Shown here piece after piece: positions 41,101 through 48,641 of a DNA stretch of 64,000 bases; positions within the stretch are counted from its first letter, which is position 1, and the number at the start of each line of letters is the position of its first letter. A program made the translations under genes and the position numbers. The notes below the pieces were generated by a model. It searched no databases. It saw nothing but the letters and a program-made list of their open reading frames with translations, and was not told the origin of the DNA. Source of the DNA: Lentzea californiensis (GTDB lineage Bacteria > Actinomycetota > Actinomycetes > Mycobacteriales > Pseudonocardiaceae); contig NZ_JANBBE010000001.1 of assembly GCF_024648825.1 (NCBI RefSeq), positions 868,001 through 932,000 on the forward strand, written 5' to 3'.

Positions 41101-41550
41101 GCCGTCACGGTGCGTGGTCTGCGTGCAGTCGCCGGTCGCCTCGGTGTCGGCGAGAACCGCGATCGCGTTGCCGCAGATGTTGAACGGCACATCGAGGTGC
41201 CCCTGGATCCTGTTGCCGCGCACCACGTTCTGGAAGGCGGTGCCCTGCAGGCGCTCACCTGCCTGACGGACCAGCGGGTTCGCGACGGGCGCTGCCGTGC
41301 GGGTGGGCACCGCGCTGGTGACGCGGTCCGTGCTGATCGTCCGGTCGACCTTGGGGACCGTGACTTCCCGGACCGGGGTGGCCAGCTTGTTCTGGTCGAC
41401 CTTGACCGGAACACCGGCCGCGACGTCGACAGCCGAAGGCGCAGCGTCCGGGTCGACGTTCTCCTGAGCAGAAGCGATGCCCGTACCGAGCATCAGCAAA
41501 CCACCAGTGACAAACGCGGTCTGAAGTCCGCGCTTTGCCCAGGTCTGCAT
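38173..41550 (-). CDS. Giant secreted chaplin-like repeat protein
   Basis: A 1125-residue exported protein. The signal peptide MQTWAKRGLQTAFVTGGLLM ends in ASA-Q near residue 28. A short linker leads to thirteen consecutive repeats (114-777), twelve of 51 residues and one of 52. Each has the plan [IV]-x-x-x-P-...-V-x-x-GN-...-GN-...-GG-x-x-x-T-x-G-...-[SA]GN. Repeat 1 (HLDVPFNICGN...GDC) and repeat 7 (VDVCGN...GTC) keep a Cys pair and resemble chaplins of aerial hyphae; the others have lost it. Residues 880-999 are GLPTQGLTK tandem repeats. The tail carries four RS-x-LP-type motifs (RSALPL, RSLPSLP, RSLPALP, RSLPQLP). There is no sortase motif or membrane anchor. It is probably a surface-coating or amyloid-prone protein. 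Confidence 0.85.
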   Translation of the reverse strand: MQTWAKRGLQTAFVTGGLLMLGTGIASAQENVDPDAAPSAVDVAAGVPVKVDQNKLATPVREVTVPKVDRTISTDRVTSAVPTRTAAPVANPLVRQAGERLQGTAFQNVVRGNRIQGHLDVPFNICGNAIAVLADTEATGDCTQTTHRDGTVVTDGAGQALAGNVVAVDHVLPVQATGNAVGAGGNAETNTTDAKQVSTTGGDITTSGEKGTMSGNVVAERGATPVQVTGNGVGAAGIAEGNSSADTFASSEGDVVTSGKNGSISGNAAPIPLAPLFEVNGNSAAAAGNAATDSTQTGAAYAGGKTFTNGDPATLAGNIAEPALAGPITVDDNAAAAGGNAAAVSDTVNDSRAGGSHHTTGHGSTGSGNIAGAPISLPVAAGGNGASLVGNALTDHSNEANSTAGGQSFTVGDKSVLSGNIADVPPATAVDVCGNGATLAGQAAGTCENDVKSVTSGYQGTTGNDSVGSGNIASTPLAAPAEVYGLAAAVGGQAAGSADEVKLVQSGGTPNTQDDRGTVSSNVVTAPTAVAPQVFAVTAGLVGNTTSDAANDTTVVAGDAPHATGKKSSASGNIVQVPTSTPAQVFADGVTLVGNNDTTGVNSTDMKAGGDALTTGKQGSIAGNVVSAPVATGTQVLGWSVGGGGNVNSTATNDLSSVAGGDVNSNGDKGAVAGNLIGAQPAVLPAVPGNTVSAAGITNSDVVSATNVVSGDDSHTSADDASVSGNLVNVPANAFAGVYADAVAVAGNATTVTDKASHTQAGGETATEGSGPLTARDMHVPVEAAAKLARIPVEVVGQATTLGTSDDTQLTGEDTDGPLRATQLKGLELPKGVDSLMKANQVPTFHGLDSKLPINQLPNPADLAALVGQLPIQGLPTTQGLPTQGLTKGLPTQGLTKGLPTQGLTKGLPTQGLTKGLPTQGLTKGVPTQGLTKGVPTKGVPTQGVTKGLPTQGLTKGLPTQGLTKALPTQALTEGLTQGLTKGLTQGLAKTPLQGLPGVAKERSALPLNGGTGNVTPNIQGLPLGQLLDAAKGLIPAGATGRSLPSLPVTAPALPVPVQLPALPTERSLPALPVDGPASLSGLSLNPTQGLAPKAGERSLPQLPFAPALAMIDPANLFQKVTGSL
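38554..38913 (-). repeat. 27-bp coding minisatellite (GLPTQGLTK repeats)
   Basis: About eleven copies of a nine-codon unit GLPTQGLTK, with GVPTQGLTK, GVPTQGVTK and ALPTQALTE variants, one five-residue partial and two eight-residue copies. The DNA copies are nearly identical, suggesting recent expansion and possible length variation between strains. The unit is not CRISPR-like because it has no spacers and stays in frame. Confidence 0.85.
39220..41211 (-). repeat. Array of thirteen 51-residue (153-bp) coding repeats
   Basis: Boundaries set at each [SA]GN give lengths 51, 52, then eleven of 51 residues. Spacing is far better conserved than sequence, which implies a structural period such as one or more solenoid turns per unit rather than recent DNA duplication. 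Confidence 0.8.
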
Positions 41551-41676
41551 TAGATCTCCTTCATCGATTTCCCGTCCAAGCGACGGGGGCTCAAGGGGGT
41601 GGGGCCGAAACGCGCAGGGGAGGGCGCGTCATCACCGGGGGAGTCGCACGCGGTGATCGACCTGTTTGAGCGCAAG

Positions 41677-41738
41677 AAAAAAGCGCGACGGTCGACTTCC
41701 GGACAGCCAGGGGAGAGGGCTGCCGCGGACCGCGCGCT
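41677..41738 (-). terminator. Intrinsic terminator with T-run after the secreted-protein gene
   Basis: On the minus strand a GCGCGGTC...GACCGTCGCGC stem with an inner GGCAGCC/GGCTG pairing is followed by six T residues (41682-41677). It begins 5 bp past the stop codon of the gene at 41743. The giant gene downstream therefore needs its own promoter in 41551-41676. Confidence 0.65.
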
Positions 41739-41742
41739 TGAA

Positions 41743-42477
41743 TCAGTCGGGGTTGATACCGGGCTGCTTGCCCGGCGTCACGGTGACCTCGTCAGTGGAC
41801 GGCGCGAGAGCGCGCGTCGACGAGATGCCGTGAGCGTCACCGGGTGCAGCGGGGGCAGCCATCATGCTGCCCTTGGCAGAACCAGAACCGTCGTTGCACG
41901 AAGCACACTGCACCGGCGCGGGGGCCGGGACGGGCAGCTTCGGGAACGGGGTGCTGGGCAGGGAAGGACGCTGCTCGGAGGGCACGACGAAGTCGTTGTG
42001 CTCCAACAGGTCCGTCCAGCTGCCACCGGACGCGCCGGTGAACTGCGAGACCACCGGTGCCGGCGACTGTCCGGCATCGGTGGCGGGAGCCGGGATCTCC
42101 GGGAACGTCACGTCCATGGCCCGCTCACTGACGGGACTGCTGGACTGACCGATCCTGGTGACCTGCGGCAGGATTCGTGCGGCGATCTGCTCGACCGCCT
42201 GGGAGACCTGAACGTCCGGCAGAGCGGCGCGAGCCTTCTCCTGCTCGGTGCGCAGAGTCTCGTCGATCTTGTGCACTGCCTTGGCAGCGGGAACGGCGAC
42301 CGGCAGCTTCTCGTCCGTCTTGGCGACGATCGTGCTGACGACGTCGAACTGCTGCGCGTCCGTGGCAGGCACGATGTCGGCCGCGTTGGCCGACGTCGTG
42401 GCGAGCGCCCAGGCAACGGCGGTTCCGGCGATCGCTCCACCGACGGCGAGCAGCGCTCGGGTGGCGAACCGGCGCAT
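41743..42477 (-). CDS. Secreted protein of unknown function
   Basis: A 244-residue exported protein. The signal sequence RRFATRALLAVGGAIAGTAV ends around SANAA-D near residue 34. The mature part is a charged, helix-forming region (DAQQFDVVSTIVAKTDEKLPVAVPAAKAVHKIDETLRTEQEKARAAL) followed by a Pro/Ser-rich region with a CASC pair (about 198-201). No domain is recognised. It lies upstream of the giant repeat protein on the same strand and may belong to the same surface layer. The ATG at 42477 is preferred because it starts the signal peptide. Confidence 0.7.
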   Translation of the reverse strand: MRRFATRALLAVGGAIAGTAVAWALATTSANAADIVPATDAQQFDVVSTIVAKTDEKLPVAVPAAKAVHKIDETLRTEQEKARAALPDVQVSQAVEQIAARILPQVTRIGQSSSPVSERAMDVTFPEIPAPATDAGQSPAPVVSQFTGASGGSWTDLLEHNDFVVPSEQRPSLPSTPFPKLPVPAPAPVQCASCNDGSGSAKGSMMAAPAAPGDAHGISSTRALAPSTDEVTVTPGKQPGINPD

Positions 42478-42668
42478 GCCGTTCGCTCCCGTCTTCGCTC
42501 GCAGCTCAGTGGAGAACAACGCAGGAAACCTCGCTACTCGGTGGCGCTCAAGGGAATCGCCGACGATCAACTGATCAAGTCGACGTCGGCGACTCTGCCA
42601 GTCCATCCACTCCGAATGCACGCCCTGGGCGCTCGGTTAACCACATCGTGTGAACGGCTTCCCTTGGC

Positions 42669-44846
42669 TCACACCCGTTTCAACACCCGGGCCGCACCGG
42701 CGGCCGCGGTCGACGCGAGCACCCAGCCCACGGCCACGAGCAGCGAAGATATCCATTGCGACGCACCGGTGAACTGCCACTTGCCGTCGTGGCCGAAGTC
42801 GATGATCGGGATCAGGAGGTCGAGGGCGAGCAGCGCGGCGTTCCACACCGGGTCCTCGTCCTTGTTGAGCTTGACCATCGGGTGCCAGGCGAACCACAGC
42901 GCGCCGAACAGCCAGAACACGGCGAGCCAGCAGATCGCGAGCCACGGGCGGTAGCCGTAGCCGACCGTCCACCGCTGCACGACGCCCCAGACCCGGCCGG
43001 CGCGGCCTAGTTCGGAATAGCGGCGGCGCTGCTTCTCCAGCTGGACCTTCTGCGCGAGTTCCTCCTCGCCGCCCTGCTGGTACACGGCGGCGAGCTGTTC
43101 GTACGGTCCGGGCGCGAAGTCCGGCTGCACCTTGAGCAACCACTTCAAGCGCGTCTGCACCGGCACGTCCGGGTCGGCGGTGATGCCGGCGAACTCGAAG
43201 TCGTCCACGGCGACGCCGCCCTCGGCGTCCCACAGGCCCGGCCCGTCGGTCACCGACACCGCTTTCAGGCGGCTCAGCACTATTTTCCCCTTGGGCTGCT
43301 GGCCCGCGGGGATGTGCAGGCGGAACTGGTGCACGGTCAGGCCGTAGGCGTTGAGCGCGATGTCCGCGGCGGTCGAGCCGAGGTGCGAGTCGCTGAACGT
43401 CGCCATCTTGCCGACCTCGCCCAGCCGGATGCGCACGCCGCCGACCGCGGTGAACCCGCGGCTGCACAGGAGGTCCTTGCCGATCGTGATGGCGCGGGCA
43501 TCCAGTGACGGCTTCTGAGTGCCGTTCCCGCGGAGCCTCGGGAGGGTGAGCTCGGCGCCGGAGAGGTCGAGCGTGGAGCCGATGTTCGCGTTCTGCAGGC
43601 GGACCGAGCCCTTGGCCTTCAACTCGCGCAGGAAGAGCGTGCCGCCGACCTGGAGGCGGTCGGCGAACAGGACGTCGATGCCCGGCCCGTGCAGCGAGAC
43701 GCCGGACATGCTGGCGCTGCCGTGGATGGTGGCGTTGGACAGCCGCACCTGGCCGTAGGTGTGGAGTGCCTTGGACCGGATGCCCGCGCCGTTGACGGCA
43801 CTGCGGGCCTCGACGTCGCCGCGGACCTGCATGCCGTCGGCGTGCAGGGCGACCGGGATGCGGTTCGTGACGTCACCGGCGAGCTCTTCGGCGATCTCGC
43901 GCGGCCCGATCACCGCGCCGGACAGCCGGAGGTAGCCGCCGATGCTCGCGTTCGGCAGCCGGACCGTGCCCTCGCTGGTGAAGCCGTCGTCGAGTTCGAC
44001 GTTGCCCTCGACCCGGATGCGGTCGGCCACGAGCGTCGCGGCCTCGTCGGCCGATCCGTGCGGCAGTACCAGCACCTGGTTGTCGACGCGGTGGGCGGAG
44101 TTGAGGCGGGCGCCGGTGAACTCGACGTTCCCGTTGACGCGCGCACCGTCGAACAGCACGCGGCCGTCGGCGGTGAAGCGACCGCCCTCGGCGTTGCAGA
44201 AGACGTTGCCCGCGACGACGATCCCGGACGCGTCGAGCGCGTCCTTGCCTGTGTTGAGCAGCCGCGCGCCACCGAGGTGGACGCTGCCGCCGATCGCCGC
44301 ACCGCGGAACCGCACCTCACCGTTCGCGCGCATCGCGATGGCCTGGATCGAACCGCTGACCCTGATCCGGGCGCCGAGCAGCGCGTGGTCGGTGGCCGAA
44401 CGCAGCACCGCACCGGCGAGGCGGAGCGTCCCGTCCACCGCGGCGTCGGTGAGGTCGACGGTGCCGGTGCAGGTGAAGCCGGCCTCGAGGACCAGGTCGC
44501 TGAAGACCCTGAGGTTGCGGCCCTGCAGCCCGGGAACGCGGGTGCCGCGCAACCGAAGGCCGATGAGGCGGGCCATGCGGAGGTCGAGCGACTCCTCGAA
44601 GGTGCAGTGGGTGAGGTCGATGACCCGCGTGACGCGGGTGCCCTCCAGTTCGAACATGCCGGTGATCCGCGCGTTGCGCAGGCGCAGAGCGGGTAGTCCC
44701 TTGCGCGGCACCCGGTACAACCCGGTCAGCAGACCGGTGAGCACCTCGCCGCGCACGCTCTGCCCGGTCAGGTCGATCTCGGTGCCGCCCGCATAGGCCC
44801 CGGCGACCTGGCGTTCGAGCTCGGTCAAGTCTTCGGGCTTGATCAC
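42669..44846 (-). CDS. Large solenoid-repeat protein with C-terminal membrane domain
   Basis: A 725-residue protein. From about residue 20 to 530 it consists of about 20-residue units such as VRFRGAAIGGSVHLGGARL, VEFTGARL, VRLPNASIGGYLRLSGAVI and VRLQNANIGSTLDLSGAEL, a right-handed beta-solenoid resembling bactofilin or pentapeptide-type folds. A helical segment (about 570-625, YEQLAAVYQQGGEEELAQKVQLEKQRRRY) and about three membrane helices at the C-terminus follow. Streptomyces relatives are often labelled membrane-associated oxidoreductase, but no cofactor site is visible. GTG 44846 follows GGGGGAGGACGAAC, a strong start. The solenoid probably faces the cytoplasm. Confidence 0.75.
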   Translation of the reverse strand: MIKPEDLTELERQVAGAYAGGTEIDLTGQSVRGEVLTGLLTGLYRVPRKGLPALRLRNARITGMFELEGTRVTRVIDLTHCTFEESLDLRMARLIGLRLRGTRVPGLQGRNLRVFSDLVLEAGFTCTGTVDLTDAAVDGTLRLAGAVLRSATDHALLGARIRVSGSIQAIAMRANGEVRFRGAAIGGSVHLGGARLLNTGKDALDASGIVVAGNVFCNAEGGRFTADGRVLFDGARVNGNVEFTGARLNSAHRVDNQVLVLPHGSADEAATLVADRIRVEGNVELDDGFTSEGTVRLPNASIGGYLRLSGAVIGPREIAEELAGDVTNRIPVALHADGMQVRGDVEARSAVNGAGIRSKALHTYGQVRLSNATIHGSASMSGVSLHGPGIDVLFADRLQVGGTLFLRELKAKGSVRLQNANIGSTLDLSGAELTLPRLRGNGTQKPSLDARAITIGKDLLCSRGFTAVGGVRIRLGEVGKMATFSDSHLGSTAADIALNAYGLTVHQFRLHIPAGQQPKGKIVLSRLKAVSVTDGPGLWDAEGGVAVDDFEFAGITADPDVPVQTRLKWLLKVQPDFAPGPYEQLAAVYQQGGEEELAQKVQLEKQRRRYSELGRAGRVWGVVQRWTVGYGYRPWLAICWLAVFWLFGALWFAWHPMVKLNKDEDPVWNAALLALDLLIPIIDFGHDGKWQFTGASQWISSLLVAVGWVLASTAAAGAARVLKRV

Positions 44847-44927
44847 GTTCGTCCTCCCCCTGACGAATCGGATCATCCCCGCTCGGGTTGCACCTTGGCG
44901 AGGGTCTGAACAGTTAACGTGAGGCCC

Positions 44928-46079
44928 ATGAGCACGCCGGAGTCGGAGATCAGCGGGCGCGTTCCAAGGCTGCTGCGCGTGAGTGCCGCGCTGAGCTGGC
45001 GGTTCGTCGTCGTGGTGGCCGCGTTGTACGTGGTCGCCTACGTGTTCGGCTTCCTCGCGTCGATAGTGATCCCCGTCGCTATCGCGCTGCTGCTCGCCGC
45101 ACTGCTGTCGCCCGGCGTCTCGAAGCTCGTCGAGTGGCGCGTGCCGCGCGGCGTGGCGGTGACCGTGATGATGATCATCGGCATCGGCGTCCTCGGCGGC
45201 GTGCTGACGTTCGTGATCAGCGAGTTCTCCCGCGGGCTGCCCGAACTGCAGTCACAGGTGGCGGCGTCGCTCGACACCATCCAGACGTGGCTGAAGGACG
45301 GGCCCGCGCACCTGTCGGACCAGCAGCTGCAGAACTACGTCAACGAGATCGTGAAGACGATCAAGGAGAACCAGGCGGAGATCACGTCCGGCGCCCTGAC
45401 GACCGCCGCGACCCTGGGCGAGTTGCTCACCGGGCTGCTGCTGGCGTTGTTCACGCTGATCTTCTTCCTGCACGACGGTGACGGCATCTGGCGTTTCGTC
45501 ACTCGCGCGGTGCCTCGCGACGTGCGTCAGCGCGTCGACGTGGCCGGACGGCGCGGGTTCAGCTCTCTCGTTTCTTATGTGCGCGCTACGGCCGTGGTCG
45601 CGATCGTGGACGCCGTCGGCGTTGGTGTCGGTCTGGCGATCATCGGTGTGCCGCTCGTGGTGCCGCTGTCCGCGTTGGTGTTCCTCGGCGCGTTCATCCC
45701 CATCATCGGTGCGGTGTTCACCGGTGCCGTGGCGGTGTTGATCGCGTTGGTCACCAACGGGCCCATCGCTGCTTTGGTGGTGTTGGCCGTGCTCGTCGGT
45801 GTGATGCAGCTGGAGTCGCACGTTCTGCAGCCGTTGCTGCTGGGGCGTGCGGTCAAGCTGCACCCGTTGGCCGTGGTGCTCGCGATCGCCGGCGGGTTGG
45901 TGACCGGTGGCATCGCCGGGGCGTTGCTGGCCGTGCCGTTGCTGGCGGTGCTGAACTCCGGGATCCGGTCGCTGGTGTCCGATTCGGACGCTGTGCAGAA
46001 GCCGGAGAAGGTGGACGTGCTGAACCCTCAGGACACGGCGCCGAAGGACGACAAGAGCGAACGGGTCAAAGAGCTCTAG
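44928..46079 (+). CDS. AI-2E-family transporter
   Basis: A 383-residue membrane protein of the AI-2 exporter/PerM superfamily with about eight hydrophobic segments. Family features are IVIPVAIALLLAALLSPGVSKL, the amphipathic domain around residues 100-150 (SQVAASLDTIQTWLKDG...NYVNEIVKTI), and SALVFLGAFIPIIGAVFTG with ESHVLQPLLLGRAVKLHPLAVVLAI near the C-terminus. The substrate is not predictable; members export autoinducer-2, ions or other solutes. The ATG at 44928 is used. The tail is polar. A 55-nt hairpin follows the stop codon. Confidence 0.88.
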   Translation: MSTPESEISGRVPRLLRVSAALSWRFVVVVAALYVVAYVFGFLASIVIPVAIALLLAALLSPGVSKLVEWRVPRGVAVTVMMIIGIGVLGGVLTFVISEFSRGLPELQSQVAASLDTIQTWLKDGPAHLSDQQLQNYVNEIVKTIKENQAEITSGALTTAATLGELLTGLLLALFTLIFFLHDGDGIWRFVTRAVPRDVRQRVDVAGRRGFSSLVSYVRATAVVAIVDAVGVGVGLAIIGVPLVVPLSALVFLGAFIPIIGAVFTGAVAVLIALVTNGPIAALVVLAVLVGVMQLESHVLQPLLLGRAVKLHPLAVVLAIAGGLVTGGIAGALLAVPLLAVLNSGIRSLVSDSDAVQKPEKVDVLNPQDTAPKDDKSERVKEL

Positions 46080-46096
46080 ACCCCCTCCCACACGAC

Positions 46097-46151
46097 GTTG
46101 ATGAGGGGAGCTTTCATAAACCTGAGGTTTATGAAAGCTCCCCTCATCAAC
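46097..46151. terminator. 55-nt perfect hairpin (26-bp arms, 3-nt loop)
   Basis: The left arm starts GTTGATGAGGGGAGCTTTC and is perfectly complementary over 26 bp to the right arm; the loop is TGA. It sits between convergent genes and can terminate both. Its length and the GGGG-N-GCTTTC core at positions 9-19 are shared with the hairpin at 57177, suggesting a mobile or repeated hairpin family. Nine-bp direct repeats GAGCTCTAG flank it at 46071 and 46157. Confidence 0.8.
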
Positions 46152-46161
46152 CTCAGGAGCT

Positions 46162-47364
46162 CTAGGCCATCGACACGAGGTTTCGGCCATAAGCCTTGGC
46201 CGCCAGCAACGCCGCGTCGGCCGCTACCAACAGGTCTGGCAGCTCGTACCCGAACCGAGTCGTCGTCGACACCCCTATGGACACAGTCAGGCCGTGCAGC
46301 TCGTGCGGCTTGCCGTCCGTGGCCATGGTGGGCACGCGAAGTGCTGCCACAGCCTTGCGGACTCGTTCGGCGACGAACTCGGCCTCGTCGGGCGTGGCCT
46401 CGGGCAGGAGCACCACGAACTCCTCGCCGCCGAACCGGCCGACGAGGTCTCCTCGGCGGACGGTGCCGCGCAGGAGCAACGAGATCGCGGCCAGGGCGGC
46501 GTCGCCTGCCAGGTGGCCGACCTCGTCGTTGACCCTCTTGAAGTGGTCCAGGTCGAGGAGCATGACGGCCATCGGGCGGGTGCGGCTGGCGCCCTTGGTC
46601 AGTTCGTAACGGGCGCGGGTGTCCCAGTGCACCGCGTTGGCGAGGCCGGTCTTGGCGTCGCGCTGGGCTGAGCGGCGCCATTGGGGGAGTTGGGCCGCTC
46701 GTTCCAGCAGGGCCAGGGACGGGCCGGCGATGAGGACGTGGACCGCGTTCGACTCCGCCACGCAGCCCATGAGGCCGCCGATCGACACGGCGACTATGCC
46801 GAGGATGGCGTCGATGGGTTCGCCGACGTTCTCCTCGAAGGTGGCGGACGGGCTGCGCAGCTTCAGGCCCAGTGCGATCAGGGCCGCTCGCAGGACCAGC
46901 AGCAGTGTCGCGGCCAGGGTGAGGATCACGATGTTGGCGTGCGGGTCGGCCCAGCCGAGGACGTAGCGGGTGGTGAAGACGGCCAGCGTGGTGGCGCTCA
47001 GCGTGAAGAGCCAGCGGTGGGTTTCCGGGCGCTGGGTCAGCAGGCAGTGCAGGGCCGGGCCGAAGAGGAGGAGCACCAGCAAGTTCGGCGGGAGGGCCAG
47101 AATGCCTGCCGTCAGGTAGCAGAGGTGAGCTGCCCAGGGGTTTCGTTCGGTCTCACCCAGGCGGTGGCTGTAGATGGTGCTGCCGATGATCACCGCACCC
47201 GCTGTGCCCGCGATCGCGGCGAACCTGGCGATTTCGGAGGGTGACGGCGTTTCCGAGGAAACGATCGCGTAGGTGACCGTGGCGAGGGCCGCGATGTCGA
47301 TGAACAACCAGTAGTAGAGCGCAGGCTGCCGCAAAGTCCACACCGGCCAGTCCCGCACCCGCAT
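46162..47364 (-). CDS. Membrane diguanylate cyclase (GGDEF)
   Basis: A 400-residue protein with six or more hydrophobic segments (about 15-225) and a C-terminal GGDEF domain. The catalytic motif GGEEF is at 312-316. The product-inhibition site RRGD (303-306) is exactly five residues before it, so the enzyme should make cyclic di-GMP with feedback control. MLLDLDHFKRVND carries the metal-binding Asp. No EAL domain is attached. In actinomycetes c-di-GMP governs development through BldD. The ATG at 47364 follows GGGGAGGGCG. It lies next to, and divergent from, a two-component operon. Confidence 0.92.
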   Translation of the reverse strand: MRVRDWPVWTLRQPALYYWLFIDIAALATVTYAIVSSETPSPSEIARFAAIAGTAGAVIIGSTIYSHRLGETERNPWAAHLCYLTAGILALPPNLLVLLLFGPALHCLLTQRPETHRWLFTLSATTLAVFTTRYVLGWADPHANIVILTLAATLLLVLRAALIALGLKLRSPSATFEENVGEPIDAILGIVAVSIGGLMGCVAESNAVHVLIAGPSLALLERAAQLPQWRRSAQRDAKTGLANAVHWDTRARYELTKGASRTRPMAVMLLDLDHFKRVNDEVGHLAGDAALAAISLLLRGTVRRGDLVGRFGGEEFVVLLPEATPDEAEFVAERVRKAVAALRVPTMATDGKPHELHGLTVSIGVSTTTRFGYELPDLLVAADAALLAAKAYGRNLVSMA

Positions 47365-47480
47365 CGCCCTCCCCCGAACCCGGAGAGCGTCGCACATTCC
47401 TCCGTTCGGCAGAAGACGGCCACCTGGGGGTTAGCCAGCACACGTTCACGCGGCAGGATGGTGTCCGAAAGGAGCACAGC

Positions 47481-48641
47481 GTGCCCAAAGAGCCTGCCGA
47501 ACGTGTGACGAAGGTGATCGACGACCCGTCCACGCCCCTGTGGCGCGGGGTGATCGCACTACGCATAGTCACATTCCTCTTCGCGGCGGCCAACGTCATC
47601 GCGAACCAATCCGGTTACGTACGGCCGTGGCTCGCGTGGACCACTCTCGGGGTGATGGCGCTGTGGTCCGTCTTCACGAGCCGCGCCTACAGCACGACGT
47701 GGGGCAGGCGGTGGCCGATCGTGCTGGTCGACCTCGCTCTGACCTGCGGTCTCATGTCGCTGTCTCCGCTGATCATGTCCGACCACCAACTGCTGGTCCT
47801 GCACGTCCCGCTGATCACGACGATCTGGGCGTGCGTGCCGGCGGTCGCCCTGGGCGCGCTCGGCGGGGCCTACGCGGGCTTGGCGGGTGGACTCGCCGTC
47901 GGTCTCTCCACCTACCTGTCCCACCGTTCGCCGAGCCTCGACCTGCTCCGCGACGTGGTGTTGCTGGCCGGTGCGGGCATGGTCGTCGGCATGGCGTCGG
48001 CCACGGCACGGCGTTCGGCGGTGCTCCTCGCCCAGGCTTTGAGGGCCGAAGCCGCGACGGCTGAACGCGAGAGGCTTGCCCGGTCGATCCACGACAGCGT
48101 TCTGCAGGTCCTCGCCCGCGTGCGCAAGCGGGGCCTGGAGGTCGGCGGCGAAGCCGCCGAACTGGCCAAGATGGCGGGTGAGCAGGAGGTGGCGCTGAGG
48201 AACCTGGTGGCCGCCGCACCCGCCGACTCCACTGTGGCCGGAGAGATCGACCTGCGTCCCGGCCTGCAGATGCTCGCCACACCGAGGATCCAGGTGTCGA
48301 CACCGGCCACGCAGGTGATGTTCGAGGCTCCGGCGGCGAGTGAGCTCACGTCGCTGGTGCGCGAAGCTCTGTCCAACGTGGACAAGCACTGCGGCGAGGG
48401 CACGTGTGCCTGGGTGTTGCTGGAGGATCTCGGGGAGGAGATCGTGCTGAGCGTCAGGGACGATGGGCCTGGCATCCCCGAAGGCCGGATCGCCTCGGCC
48501 GCCGCGGAAGGCAGGATGGGGATCGAGAAGTCGATCAAAGGCCGGGTGGAGTCGCTCGGCGGAACGCTGGAGCTCCAGACCGGGCCGGGGGAGGGCACGG
48601 AATGGGAGGTTCGGGTGTTCAGGAAGGGGGCGGCAAGATGA
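47481..48641 (+). CDS. Sensor histidine kinase, MacS-like
   Basis: A 386-residue membrane kinase with about six hydrophobic segments (24-170). A short HisKA_3 domain has His204 in RLARSIHDSVLQVLARVRKRG. The HATPase domain has N-box VREALSNVDKHCGEGTCAW and G-box DDGPGIPEGRIASAAAEGRMGIEKSIKGRVESLGG. The GTG start follows AAAGGAG. The stop overlaps the regulator start by 4 bp, so kinase and regulator are translationally coupled. DUF1707-associated systems of this kind are common in actinomycetes; the signal is unknown. Confidence 0.9.
   Translation: MPKEPAERVTKVIDDPSTPLWRGVIALRIVTFLFAAANVIANQSGYVRPWLAWTTLGVMALWSVFTSRAYSTTWGRRWPIVLVDLALTCGLMSLSPLIMSDHQLLVLHVPLITTIWACVPAVALGALGGAYAGLAGGLAVGLSTYLSHRSPSLDLLRDVVLLAGAGMVVGMASATARRSAVLLAQALRAEAATAERERLARSIHDSVLQVLARVRKRGLEVGGEAAELAKMAGEQEVALRNLVAAAPADSTVAGEIDLRPGLQMLATPRIQVSTPATQVMFEAPAASELTSLVREALSNVDKHCGEGTCAWVLLEDLGEEIVLSVRDDGPGIPEGRIASAAAEGRMGIEKSIKGRVESLGGTLELQTGPGEGTEWEVRVFRKGAAR

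Noticed and set aside
37927..41553. A very long plus-strand open frame opposite the giant repeat protein
   Set aside because: It is the low-complexity, Arg/Gly/Val/Leu-rich complement of a repetitive high-GC gene, has no signal peptide or domain, and the minus strand has a clean signal sequence and repeats.
43008..43022. A TVGYG-like potassium-channel filter motif near the C-terminus of the solenoid membrane protein (coordinates approximate)
   Set aside because: It precedes the first membrane helix rather than sitting in a re-entrant loop between two helices, so channel function is not supported.
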